Shown: positions 48,486 through 58,784 of the stretch, one piece after another | How the letters are laid out: each line of letters begins with the position of its first letter | Numbering within the stretch: position 1 is the stretch's first letter | From: Adiantum capillus-veneris | Lineage: Eukaryota > Streptophyta > Polypodiopsida > Polypodiales > Pteridaceae | Length of the DNA: 60,000 nt | Reading direction: 5' to 3' | NCBI GenBank assembly: GCA_014529385.2 | Contig: CM043952.1 | Coordinates: forward strand, 155,101,057 to 155,161,056 | Made by a program: the position numbers and the translations under genes | The notes under the pieces: model-generated | The model's database searches: none | Seen by the model: only the letters and a program-made list of their open reading frames with translations | Told to the model about the DNA's origin: nothing

Positions 48486-49692
48486 TGGAGGTGCACAAAT
48501 CTGTGTAATGAGCGAAGCTATGATGCTTCGATTAGGGCTCGAGGTTGACAGGCCTTCTCCATGCAAGGCAAAGATGGCAAACAACGCAAAAGTAAAGTGT
48601 GTGGGGGTGGTAAGTGCCGTGAAAATCAAAGCTTTCAACACTGAGGTAGAGGTAGATGTTTTTGTAATGCCTACTAAGAGGGAGGGCTATCCACTAATTT
48701 TGGGAAGGCCATGGTTGATGGCCATGGAGGCAAAACAAGACTGGGGTACTGGCCTTCTACGCATGACCGGTAAGAAAGGGGAGACAATCTACTACGACAT
48801 GAGGATTGGCAAGCAGAAGCAAATGAATCTGGAAACATCGGCAGATGAAACCACTAGCGAATCTTCCAGTTTTGAGGAGGAGACCACATCCACCGACGAA
48901 AGTGATAGTTCCATTGATGTGATGGGTATCATTATGAAGGATCCACAAAGGGTAAGCACAACTGGTGATCCATCACCAAAAGGGCAACCCAATGAAGAGG
49001 AGAGCAAATCACCTGGCCTAGGAGGAAGTAGGTTGAAGGGTATGTTTTCTACGGAATTAACACTTGAGGAGAAAGATAGTTTTTTGCAAATGTTGATGGG
49101 ACTTCCTAACCTGTTCATTGACAACTATGAAAGAATCACAGGCATTACAGTGGTGGAACATCATATTAAGCTGAAGGAAGGGGTAAAACCAGTTGTGCAA
49201 AAGCTACGACGACTGGGGGTCATACAAGAAAAGGCACTCTTGGCCGAGGTAAGGAAATTGCTGGAGGCGGGATTCATCTATCCTGTAGAAAACTCAGAAT
49301 GGGTGTCACCCGTAGTGGTGACGCCTAAAAAGAATGGTAAGTGGAGGGTCTGTGTTGACTACAAACCACTAAATGCAGCTACAAAGAGAGACCACTTTCC
49401 TCTCCCTTTCTTGGATGAAATTCTGAATGAAGTAGCGGGTTTTGAATGCTATACCGTCTGTGATGGTTATTCTGGATACTTTCAAATACGCATAGCCTTG
49501 AAAGATCAGCTAAAAACCACTTTTATCACGCCATGGGGTTGTTTTTCATACAGGGTTATGCCATTTGGTCTCACAAATGCACCTGCCACATTCCAGAGAT
49601 ATGTCACATATGTTTTTCAACCGTTCTTTGGAACATCCATAAGAGTGTTCATTGATGATTTTTGTATATATAGCTCCCGTATTTCACATTAA
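48430..49692 (+). CDS. Pol N-terminal part: protease and reverse transcriptase
   Basis: The +1 frame relative to gag becomes meaningful at about 48430 (FPIFDVNIKGKRVGNT). The aspartic protease active site reads YIDGGAQIC (about 48479-48505), just before the ATG at 48508, so that ATG is not the domain start. A linker rich in Ser/Thr/Glu follows. Reverse transcriptase begins near 49130: EKALLAEVRKLLEAGFI, NGKWRVCVDYKPLN, the first catalytic Asp in YTVCDGYSGYFQI, the MPFGLTNAPATFQR block, and the FIDD catalytic box in VFIDDFCIYSS. A TAA at 49690-49692 interrupts the domain; the same frame continues immediately afterwards. Confidence 0.85.
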   Translation, partial: FPIFDVNIKGKRVGNTYIDGGAQICVMSEAMMLRLGLEVDRPSPCKAKMANNAKVKCVGVVSAVKIKAFNTEVEVDVFVMPTKREGYPLILGRPWLMAMEAKQDWGTGLLRMTGKKGETIYYDMRIGKQKQMNLETSADETTSESSSFEEETTSTDESDSSIDVMGIIMKDPQRVSTTGDPSPKGQPNEEESKSPGLGGSRLKGMFSTELTLEEKDSFLQMLMGLPNLFIDNYERITGITVVEHHIKLKEGVKPVVQKLRRLGVIQEKALLAEVRKLLEAGFIYPVENSEWVSPVVVTPKKNGKWRVCVDYKPLNAATKRDHFPLPFLDEILNEVAGFECYTVCDGYSGYFQIRIALKDQLKTTFITPWGCFSYRVMPFGLTNAPATFQRYVTYVFQPFFGTSIRVFIDDFCIYSSRISH

Positions 49693-52296
49693 GAAAAGGT
49701 AACTGAAGGTTTGGCTAGGTTGCAGAGCTTAGGTGGGCAATTAAATGTGGATAAATGCCACATTGGGGAGAGTAAAGTCATTCTACTAGGCCATGAAATT
49801 TCAGCAAAAGGTATCAACGCCGACCCAAGTAAGGTGTCCGCACTCATAGCCCTACCTTCGCCAACGACCGCACGTCAACTGGTCTCTTTTCTACAGAAGG
49901 TGAGGTACTTAAGTAGATTCATACATCTACTATCACAACTTGTTCTACCACTGCAACAACTCACTCAAAGATCAACTTTCACTTGGGACGAGGAAAGCGA
50001 ATATCACTACAACAAGGTAAAGGAGGTCTTAGCCACTCTGCCAACTATCTCACCACCTAAGTGGGATGAAAAATTCTATGTCACCTCAAGTGTTGGTGAT
50101 GACTCATTGAGGGCTGTGCTACTCCAAAAGGATACGACGACATCTTTCATGAGGCCAATCTACTTCTCTAGTCGAATGATGACAGCAGGAGAGAAAGGTT
50201 TCACCCATGTGGAACACTTAGTCCTAGCTCTTAGATTTGCAACTACAAAGTTTAGGTCATATTTGCTGCCTAAGCAATTTGTGATTCTAACCACGGATGA
50301 AGTATTTCCCTATGTTGTACAACACATGGATGTGTCTGCTAGAATTACTAAATGGCTAGTTCGTCTGCAAGAGTTTGACTACACGGTACAGATAGAAAGC
50401 ACGACAAGGGCAAGTTTGGGGGGACTCATGACCTACCAAGTCTTTGAAAGGAAGGAGAAGCAATCTAAGGAAGGAGAAGTCCGATTACCTCCAGTACCAC
50501 CGATGGTAGAAGGAGCATACTCTCTCTACTTTGATGGAGCCTACAAGCGAGCGTCCGACAAAGCAGCTGCAGGCATAGTGGTCTTTGATGACAAAGGGAC
50601 AAAGGTATTTTCGTTGGGCCAATTGTTAGATTCACATTCTAACAATGAAGCTGAGTATGCAGCACTAACCAAGGGTCTACAATGGTGCGTCTCGCAAGGT
50701 GTACAACGCCTTAATGTATTTGGGGATGCTCTACTTCTTGTAAGGCAAGTAAATGGAGCATGGACATGCAAGAATCCTAGTTTAAGGACTCACTTAAGTG
50801 GTGTAAAAACCTTGTTGGGTAAGTTTGAAGAAGTTCAAATACACCATATCCCAAGGGCTCAAAACCAAGAAGCAGATGCCCTAGCAAGTGAAAGACTACA
50901 GGAAGTGGTGGTTGGAGCAATAAAACTAAAGCTCCCTCTATTTCAAGGAAGTGATGCCTTGCCTGACATCATGCATTTTTTGGAAACAAGGGAATGCCCA
51001 TTAGATTTAACAAAGGGACAAGAGCAATGGCTGACGCGGAAGGCCACAAGGTATCGACTCATCAATGATGGTTTGTACTATAAGAGTAAGGACCAAATAC
51101 TCAGGAAGGTCCCTCTCTCTCACGAAATCACGGGAGTAATTGCTAGCTGTCACGACGGGGATTGTGGTGGTCACTTCTCCCTAGACATAACAAGTAGGAA
51201 AATCTTGCAGGCAGGCTTCATATGGCCTAGCCTCAACCGTGATGTACACCATTGGTGCAAAACGTGTAAGTTGTGTCAAAAGGCCGGCACTAGGTCACTT
51301 ATGCCTGAACCACAGACACCTATTCTCTCATATGGCCCATTTGAAAAATGGGGTATCGATGCCATTGGGCCATTACCTAGGGCCAACTCAGGAAAATTCT
51401 ACATTATCATGGGGGTCGACTACATGACTAGATGGGCAGAGGCTACAGCCACCACTAGAATCACAGCGGTAGAGGTAGCTAAATTTATCTACGAGCACAT
51501 ATGTTGTAGGTTTGGCACACCTTTAGAGATCATCTCTGATAGAGGGCCAGGTTTCAGAGCAGACTTGGTAGGAGAATTAATGCAGAAACTGGGCATTACA
51601 AGGAGGCACTCTTCACCATATTACCCTCAATGTAATGGCCTAGTTGAAAAGGTAAATGGAATGGTTTCTAAAATTATTACCAAGCAGGTAAACAATCATC
51701 CCGGAGACTGGGATAAGTATCTACTACCAGCTTTATGGGCCTACAGAACTTCATTTCGTACATCCTTGGGATTCACACCGTATCATCTAGTATTTGGTAA
51801 GGAAGCAATCTTGCCCATTGAAGTGCAACTACAAAGTCTCAGAGTAATGGCAAGCCAACTTCAACAACCCAACATGCATTTGAGAGATCACATCATCAAC
51901 TTGGAAATACTGCAGCTGGACAGAGAAGAAGCAATAAATTATTATGCAGCACAAGCAGAGCATAGACGGCTTAGCTTTAACGAGCATCTCCGGAAAAAAG
52001 AATTGAAGAAAGGAATGTTGGTGCTCCGCTACGACAATCGCTTCGACACGCGCAAGGATAAGAAACTCCTGCTCCGATGGGAAGGCCCTTTCATCATCAG
52101 GAAAAAGTATGCCAATGGAAGCTACCAGCTTATGGAGGCTGATGGAAAACTTCATAAAACTAGGGTAAATGGTTGGCGACTTAAACCTTATTTTCTTCGA
52201 TTTGACCAGGCTCCACCAATTGACATTCCAGATGTGGACACACCATCAACCGCCACCTCCGACGATAATGATCAAACAGATGAGCTAGAGACATGA
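49693..52296 (+). CDS. Pol C-terminal part: RT end, two RNase H domains, integrase
   Basis: In frame with the preceding RT. The RT thumb (LNVDKCHIGESKVILLGHEI) leads to a first RNase H domain without the usual catalytic Asp (YVTSSVGDDSL), then a complete second, archaeal-type RNase H: Asp in YFDGAYK, Glu in NNEAEYAAL, Asp in VFGDALLLVRQV and Asp in NQEADALA. Integrase has the H-H-C-C zinc region (CHDGDCGGHFS ... CKTCKLC) and DDE residues in KWGIDAIGPL, IISDRGPGF and CNGLVEKVNGM. The C-terminus has the LRWEGPFII...NGSYQL module and an acidic tail, without a chromodomain. No further stops to 52296. Confidence 0.9.
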   Translation, partial: EKVTEGLARLQSLGGQLNVDKCHIGESKVILLGHEISAKGINADPSKVSALIALPSPTTARQLVSFLQKVRYLSRFIHLLSQLVLPLQQLTQRSTFTWDEESEYHYNKVKEVLATLPTISPPKWDEKFYVTSSVGDDSLRAVLLQKDTTTSFMRPIYFSSRMMTAGEKGFTHVEHLVLALRFATTKFRSYLLPKQFVILTTDEVFPYVVQHMDVSARITKWLVRLQEFDYTVQIESTTRASLGGLMTYQVFERKEKQSKEGEVRLPPVPPMVEGAYSLYFDGAYKRASDKAAAGIVVFDDKGTKVFSLGQLLDSHSNNEAEYAALTKGLQWCVSQGVQRLNVFGDALLLVRQVNGAWTCKNPSLRTHLSGVKTLLGKFEEVQIHHIPRAQNQEADALASERLQEVVVGAIKLKLPLFQGSDALPDIMHFLETRECPLDLTKGQEQWLTRKATRYRLINDGLYYKSKDQILRKVPLSHEITGVIASCHDGDCGGHFSLDITSRKILQAGFIWPSLNRDVHHWCKTCKLCQKAGTRSLMPEPQTPILSYGPFEKWGIDAIGPLPRANSGKFYIIMGVDYMTRWAEATATTRITAVEVAKFIYEHICCRFGTPLEIISDRGPGFRADLVGELMQKLGITRRHSSPYYPQCNGLVEKVNGMVSKIITKQVNNHPGDWDKYLLPALWAYRTSFRTSLGFTPYHLVFGKEAILPIEVQLQSLRVMASQLQQPNMHLRDHIINLEILQLDREEAINYYAAQAEHRRLSFNEHLRKKELKKGMLVLRYDNRFDTRKDKKLLLRWEGPFIIRKKYANGSYQLMEADGKLHKTRVNGWRLKPYFLRFDQAPPIDIPDVDTPSTATSDDNDQTDELET

Positions 52297-52308
52297 ATGC
52301 CTCTAGCC

Positions 52309-52320
52309 AAAAGTGGAGGG
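52309..52320 (+). other. Polypurine tract
   Basis: AAAAGTGGAGGG, four bases before the right LTR start at 52325; it primes plus-strand DNA synthesis in LTR elements. Confidence 0.65.
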
Positions 52321-52324
52321 CTAA

Positions 52325-53889
52325 TGATGGGGGCTTTTCACAAGCCAAGCTCCCATACCCCTCTTCTCTCGTCTCCACCCCATGAAAACCCCCTCTTATG
52401 GAGGGAGTGATAAAACGCATTGGAAAAAGTAAGAAAAAAATAAAGTATGATTATGTAAATATATAAGAAAGGTAAAATAGGCTACCTCATGCCTGCGGGA
52501 TAGCCCATCCCCACCTTGCCTCCTTTTTCTTCACTGTTGCCCCGCCGGGTGTCCCTTTTCCTCTCCTCCACTCAAAAGGTCAACCCCCTCTCTCTTCCCC
52601 TTGTCCTTTCTCCTTTCTCTCTCCCCTCAAGCTACCCCACATCTCACCAATAATGCATTATAACTCACCAATAATGCACCCTAACTCACATGCAACTTAC
52701 CCTATCTTACAAAATAGTATACCCCACCCCCTCTTTCTCTCTCCTATTATATCCCATGACCCAAATTTCCCCCCTCTCTCTCTAAAGGGCACCATGTCTC
52801 TTTTCTTGTAGCTAAATAACCTCCCCCACACTCACACCCACTCAGTTTCACTGAAAAAGGTGCCCACAGACCCATCCCCACCCGGTGGTTACCTGATTTT
52901 TCTTGTGTTCACACACATCTGCACACAGATTCACCTCTGAACACACTCCCCTCTCTTCCCTCTTGTAATTACTTTATTCTCCATGTCACCTCTCACTTTT
53001 TTTCATCAACCTATCTCTCTCTCTTAGTCTCTCTCTCATGAGACTGCTGTTCTGGCACATATACACACAGCCAGACAAGTAGGGCCCACAGTCACATGGC
53101 CTATGTAGATAATGATTGCTTCATTTCTAAATTCTAGAATTTCCCCCCCCCCCCCCCCCTCCTCCCCTATATAAAGATGGGTCACCATCACACAAAAACA
53201 CACAACATCACCAAAGAACACACTATGCATTGTGTGTGCCTAGTGCACACACACACACCCACACCATCACCATCACCGCAATCACCATGCTTGTCTTGAG
53301 CATGACCTCTACACCCTTGGCTATGGAAGATGAAGGGCAACTAAATGAATGATGATGGCCATAATCCTCGTGCGAGTCTTCGCCATCAACTCCCACCTAT
53401 CCGCCATGTGCTCTACCACTCTCTCCCTTCTCATTCCCCTACCCTATGCTCCCCATTTCATCGCCTAATTCTCTAAATAAAGCTTGAGGTTTCGTGAGTA
53501 TGTTTTCTTGCAATGTTTTGCCCATGTGAGGTGTGCGGAATCGCCACCTAGTCTTGTGTTTTGGAGTGACATTGTGTATGTGTGAAGGGTGTGCGGATTC
53601 GCCATCCTTTTGTGATGCCTAAGTACTAAGCCGCTATACCCCCTCCCTCACTCTCTCTCTCTCTCTCTCACTTGATCTCATTCCCTTTCCTTTTCATCAT
53701 TACTCCCAAGCATCCATCTCTCTTGGATGAAAACTTTGTTATGGTGGTGTGTTGTTTGCGTCCTAGCCGCTGAAGCTAGGTGGTGCCCCCTGTTTGCTTT
53801 ACCATAAGAGGCTCGAGGCGCGCCATTCGGTCCCCGGTGTTTTAGAGGCTGTCGGGGTTCGGGGTTCGGGGTTCGCTTTGCTCCCGTCA
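52325..53889 (+). repeat. Right LTR (1565 bp), full-length
   Basis: Begins TGATGGGGGCTTTTCACAAG and ends CTCCCGTCA. Collinear with the left LTR except for the 325-bp block at about 52991-53315, which contains a 17-C tract, the TATA box and CA-rich sequence. It is followed directly by a second internal region, so it serves as right LTR of one copy and left LTR of the next. Confidence 0.9.
53168..53175 (+). promoter_or_regulatory. LTR TATA box
   Basis: CCCCTATATAAAGATGGG, downstream of a C tract (53143-53159). Absent from the left LTR because its whole block is missing. Likely the U3 core promoter. Confidence 0.6.
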
Positions 53890-53948
53890 TTTGGATCTTT
53901 TCATGAAACCCTTCAGTTTACAAGACTGAAACCCCTAAACTATTGTGA

Positions 53949-54650
53949 ATGGATGAATGGCTAGTAGGATTTGCTAATTGGACGACTAAAGAAGAAGAGC
54001 TCCAAGCACAACTAGACGAACTCCGCATCTCCATCGAAGCTCGAGTGCCAGGCATAACGGTAATCGATTTGCAGTGGGAGAGTCAACCAACACGCCAAAA
54101 CCAGTGGATATACATAGGCCAAGTGCCAAGAAGAAGAAGGAGAAGGTCGAAACCATGTCCGCAACCTACAACCAACCCACAATAACAAAATGGAAGGAGC
54201 TCTAAAAAATAGAGAATCAACACTATTCTACTTTAAGAATCGGGTAGCTCAAGTCACCGAGGTAATTACCACAATCAGTTTTCAAGTCGCACCTGATGCT
54301 GCAGCACAGATAACGGAAGCATTGGCTCACACTCTCACTAGAGAAACTAGGGATCTACTGAGTTTGTTTTAGGAAAGAACACCACCCTCTCCCACAATCT
54401 TGGACAGTGACTAAGCACCTCTAAGCTTCACATGAATCAGTACAACCTACCTCAAGACAAATCACACATACCAACACGTGTACGCTCAATCAAGGTAATA
54501 CTGGATTTGAAGGCTCACTACCAGCACGTCATTGACACCATGCCGGGTGGGGAGCGGTTTTTGGAGGTTCTGGCATCAGATCAACCATTTGTCTTACCTT
54601 TGGTACAAGGCAATGTACCGTTTGAAGTTTTAATCTATGTCCTAGTATAA
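53949..54650 (+). pseudogene. Leader ORFs, copy 2
   Basis: The ATG at 53949 opens 78 codons; the position that is TAA in copy 1 (46858) is CAA here (54096-54098). Conversely this copy has a TAA at 54183-54185 where copy 1 has CAA, and a TAG at 54370-54372 where copy 1 has CAG. The 72-residue ORF at 54432-54650 is intact. All three differences are C/T and each is premature-stop-forming in only one copy. Confidence 0.6.
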
Positions 54651-54733
54651 GAGGGTATACACGCCTCCTTGTAAAGAAGAAAAAAACTTTTGCAAGTTAA
54701 GCAGTGTGTCTTTCTAGCTCTCTCTCAGTAATC

Positions 54734-55493
54734 ATGGCAAGTGTATCATTTCCAACATTTAAAGGAAAGAAGGGGGAGGATTTGGTAACAGACTTCCTAG
54801 ATGACTTTGAAGTAGCATGTGTAGTGAGCAACAAAGATACGGATGAATCTCGGGTTAGAATCTTTAAGCATCTCATGAAGCTAGAAGCTAGATCATGGTA
54901 CAATGCTCTTCCACAAGCAACCAAGGATGACTGGGAACCCTTAAAAACCTCTTTTAAGAGGCGCTTTGGGGGAGGTACCACTTCAGAAAAGTTGCGGGAC
55001 AAGTTGAGAGACTTGAAGCAGGAGGGTCTTTTAGAATATGCCACCTATGAGTCCAAATTTGTGGATTTGTGGGAATGGTGGGTTGAGTCACTGGCTAGGG
55101 GGAAAGCTGCACCCGATTTCCTAAAAAAAGATCGGTTCACGCATGGCTTATGGCCGCTTCTCAAGGAGAAGGTGAAAGGTAGATTCCCGGCTACGTACGA
55201 GTTAGCCGTTGAGATTGCTCGCCTTAAGGACAAGAAGCTGCGAATGAAAGCCAAAGAAACCGAGTCAACAGAAGCAGGAACATCGTGTCGACCAGTAACT
55301 ACGACAACCACCATACCACCACCACCGGCTCTTGGGGTAAGAGATGACCAACAAGATATGTTGGCCCATATTACTGACCAACTGCAGAATTTGTATGTCC
55401 ATTTAATACAGCAAGGGAGGAGTCAAGAAAGAGATCAAGACCCTGGAAGAGCACGACAAAAAAACAGGGAGTATCATTGCTACTACTGCGGAG
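54734..55493 (+). pseudogene. Gag, copy 2, truncated in the zinc knuckle
   Basis: ATG at 54734; collinear with copy 1 Gag and more than 95% alike by eye. The zinc knuckle reads CYYCG, with the second position of the knuckle changed (Asn to Tyr), then ends at 55493 where the copia LTR begins. Codons past that point, to a TGA at 55595-55597, are read from LTR sequence. Confidence 0.85.
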
Positions 55494-55636
55494 TGTTGAG
55501 ATGTAGAGAGAAAGAGAGAGAGACGAGACAAGAGACACACCATATACGCTCCCAAAGACTGATTCATATTGAGGACAAGATACAAATATATAGGTGAGAC
55601 CAAGTTCAGTAGAGTGAGCCATATATAGCTCCAACA
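55494..55636 (-). repeat. Copia 3' LTR, 143 bp
   Basis: Plus-strand TGTTGAGATG...GCTCCAACA, with inverted termini TGTTG/CAACA. In sense orientation it starts TGTTGGAGC. Short for a plant copia LTR; the partner LTR is off-window, so length rests on the termini and the adjacent tract. Confidence 0.7.
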
Positions 55637-55650
55637 CCCCCACTCAAACA
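55637..55650 (-). other. Copia polypurine tract
   Basis: In sense orientation TTTGAGTGGGGG directly precedes the LTR start TGTTGGAG, a common arrangement in plant copia elements. Confidence 0.65.
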
Positions 55651-55874
55651 AAGGTCTCTAGCTTTGGATGAAAAAACCCTTGGGGAGTTCAAGGGAAAAA
55701 CCCAAGCCCCTATACAATGTGAAATATGAACCAGTGGTGATGATGTGAAAGTGAATTGTGCATCTATGTACAAATATTCAAGTGACTTAGATATCACAAG
55801 GTGCAAATGTGGAGTGTGCATAGTGCATGGTACCTAAAAGATTACAATGTCATATGTACAAAGCAGAAAAGAAG
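55651..55874 (-). other. Copia 3' untranslated region
   Basis: Sequence between the end of the Pol frame (stop at 55875-55877) and the polypurine tract; no ORF of note. Confidence 0.6.
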
Positions 55875-57827
55875 CTAATCTAGAAAGAGTGAGGCCGAAG
55901 CAACTCCAAGCTCCGAGCGCAAGAGGATGAAACGTGACTCATTGAGGCCTTTGGTCAAAATGTCTGCAATCATCTGGTCACATGGACAGTGTTCAACCAT
56001 AATGGTTCCCTTGCGTACTTCATACCTGACATAATGATAATGGACAGCAATGTGCTTTGACTTATTATGTTGAACATAGTCTTTTGCAAGACTAATAGCA
56101 CTTTGGTTGTCACACCGCAAGGGTGTGCTAGAAAGAGGAGAGTGACCAATATCAACCAGCATTTGTCGAAGCCAAATCAACTCACGAGCTGCAAGTGATG
56201 CCGCAACATATTCTGACTCAGTCGTAGAAACTGCAACACAACGTTGTTTCTTGCTGGTCCAAGAAACAAGACAACCATTTATAAAGAAGCAATTTCCACT
56301 AGTAGATCGCATAGATAAATGTGAGCTTGCCCAGTCTGCATCTGTGTAACCCAAAAGAGAAAGAGATTGCATAGAATCCGATGTGAGTTGTCGTCGATAG
56401 ACTAAACCAAAATCTGTAGTGCCTTTCAAGTATTTCAATACACGCTTTGTAGCAGACCAATGCTTAAGAGAAGGACATGCAAGATGTTGTCCAAGATAGT
56501 TAGCAGCGAACAGAATATCAGGACGAGTGTTCATGCCAACAAACTGAAGACATCCAATCAAGTTAGCATAAGGTTGATTTGTGACAAGTTGACCGCCATT
56601 GTCAGAAGTATTCTTCGTAGAGCTCGCAAGACAAGGTGTGTTGGCTGAATGTGCAGACTCCATACCAAATTTTTGAATAGTATCTGTAATAAACTTTGAC
56701 TGTCGAAGGAATAAAATAACTTTTGTACGGTTCCGTTGGATTTGAATGCCAAGACAAGAGTGAATCTCTCCAAGATCCACCATATCGAATGCAGAAGACA
56801 ATAAATTTTTCACTTGCTAAAGAAATCCCAAATCATTGGAAACAAGGATGGTATCATCCACATAAAGAGCAAGAATCACAAAACTGCTACCTTGGCGTTT
56901 TATGTATAAGTTGGGGTCTGACGAGCAAGAGATGAATCCTTTAGAGGTGAGAAAAAGATCAAATTTTGTATACCAGGCTCGCAAAGCTTGTTTGAGACCA
57001 TATAGTGCCTTATGGAGTTGAGCAACAAGGTCTTCTTTACCTGGAATAACAAACCCTTCTGGTTGTTCCATATAAATTTCCTCTTCCAAGTCACCATTAA
57101 GAAAAGCAGTTCACACATCCATTTGATGAGCTTCTAAATCAAATTGAACAGCAAATGCCAATAAAACTCGAACACTTGTAATGCGAACAACTGGTGAAAA
57201 AGTCTCTTGATAATCAACACCAGCTACTTGGGAGTAACCTTTTGCAACTAAACGCGCCTTGAACTTGTCAAAAGATCCATCTGCTTTTACTTTTGTTTTA
57301 TACACCCACTTACATTTAATAGCTGTACGACCAGGAGGTAATTCAGTTAGTATCCATGTACCTTTAGAGATAAGAGAATCGTACTCTGCTTCCATAGCCT
57401 CTTGCCATTGATCCTTTTGTGGTGAAGATATAGCTTCATCATAAGTAACAGGATCTTCAGAAGTAGAAAAAGCATTATCAGCAATATCGTCATCATAAAC
57501 ATGACATGAGCCATGTTCAAAATCAATAGGAAGATCAACAAAAATATCAATATCATCATTGGCAACATTTGGAATGGATGGTTGTGAGGAGGAAAGTTTC
57601 TCTATAGGAAGTGTTTCATCTTCTGAAAGAAATGGAAAAGCCTGAAGCAATGATTTAGTATCATCAGAATCATCCATGGACCATGAGCCTCCCATAAGTT
57701 GTTCGTTAAAAGTAGCATCACGATTCACAGTTACTTTCTTGGAGGAAGGGTCATAGAATTTGTAGCCTTTGGAAGTGTCAGAATATCCAATAAAAATAAC
57801 TTTAAGACCAGGAGCATCAAGCTTTGT
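55875..57827 (-). pseudogene. Copia Pol: reverse transcriptase and RNase H
   Basis: One frame interrupted by TGA at 57111-57113 and TAG at 56817-56819. From the 5' end: FIGYSDTSKGYKFYD at the integrase/RT junction, a divergent Asp/Ser-rich linker, then RT: TELPPGRTAIKCKWVYKTK, FKARLVAKGYSQVAGVDYQE, MDV[stop]TAFLNG, ALYGLKQALRAWY, and the catalytic YVDD in ALYVDDTILVS. RNase H follows with Asp in YTDADWASS, Glu in STTESEYVA and Asp in LRCDNQSAI, ending with the ILTKGL motif common in copia Pol. Domains are otherwise well preserved; the stops make it inactive without read-through. Confidence 0.9.
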
Positions 57828-58784
57828 TCATGTTTCTTTGGGAACATGAATATAAGCAATACATCCAAAGGTTCGAAAATGAGATACAGAAGGAATGTCA
57901 CCTGTCCATGCTGTGATGGGTATCTTACCAGAGGGTGCAGTAGTAGGAAGATGATTATGAATAAATGTTGCTGTCAAAGTAGCTTCAGCCCAGAAAACAC
58001 GAGATACGCCAGAATGAATCAGCATACATCTTACAACATTGAGAATAGTGCGATTCTTTCGTTCAGCAACACCATTCTGTTGAGGCGAATATGGAATAGT
58101 GTGTTCATGATGAATTCCAGTGTCAGCACAGTAACTCACAAACTCTTGAGAAACATATTCGCCTCCATTGTCACTACGAAGCTTCTTAAGGCGACGACCA
58201 GTTTGAAGTTCCGCAGCCTTGTGGAATTGTTTGAAAACAGATAAGGCTTCAGATTTTTGTCTAAGTAGAAATACAGTCGTATACCTTGAGAAATCATCAA
58301 TGAAAGTAATGAAGTAGCGATATTGTGATCTCGAAGAAGGTAGAGGTCCACATATATCAGTATGAACAAGATCCAAGATGTCATGAGAATGAGTTGTATT
58401 TGAAAGAGGAAAGGGTTTACGATTGTGTTTCCCAAGAGCACAAAATTCACAAATTCCCATATGGGGATGGGCTTTAAGATCCATGCCATGAACAAGATCA
58501 CGACGTTGAAGATCAAGGAGTTTTGAGAAATCAGCATGAACAAAACGGTGATGCCATACTTTGCAATCATGATCACCTGGAGCAGTGACAATATTTGCTA
58601 CAGCATCGTTGAGAGAGAGTTCAAATAAATTACCGTTTCGAGGAGCAGTGGCTATAGTCTGTCCATCTTTTTCAATTCGGCATTTGGTATAATCAAATCC
58701 AACAAACAGACCAAGATCAACAAGTCTAGCAACTGAAAGAAGATTACGTTGAAGATCTGGTACATGTAATACTCCTCGCAAAAT
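57828..58784 (-). pseudogene. Copia Pol: integrase
   Basis: GVLHVPDLQRNLLSVARL (late protease region), then the zinc region with VWHHRFVHADF and CEFCALGK, then the catalytic core: Asp in LVHTDICGPLP, Asp in LRSDNGGEY, Glu in QQNGVAERKNRTI. GKIPITAW and FRTFGCIAYIHVP are C-terminal copia integrase motifs. Bounded by in-frame TGA at 58785-58787 on the 5' side and TGA at 57828-57830 on the 3' side, where Arg is likely in both cases. Confidence 0.9.

Larger units (their letters stand above)
45385..53889 (+). mobile_element. Ty3/gypsy (Tat/Ogre-like) retrotransposon
   Basis: Two LTRs (45385-46637 and 52325-53889) bracket an internal region with, in order, leader ORFs, Gag with a zinc knuckle, protease, reverse transcriptase, a degenerate RNase H, a second archaeal-type RNase H and integrase. 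The integrase C-terminus has no chromodomain. The second RNase H and the extra ORFs upstream of gag are known traits of the Tat/Ogre lineage. Candidate PBS 46639-46656 and PPT 52309-52320. The LTRs differ by about 1-2% apart from a 325-bp block and a CT tract, so insertion was fairly recent. A further internal region follows the right LTR directly. Pol has one in-frame stop. Confidence 0.9.

Noticed and set aside
57699-58244. Plus-strand ORF of 181 codons opposite the copia integrase
   Set aside because: Antisense shadow of a strongly recognisable integrase/RT frame.
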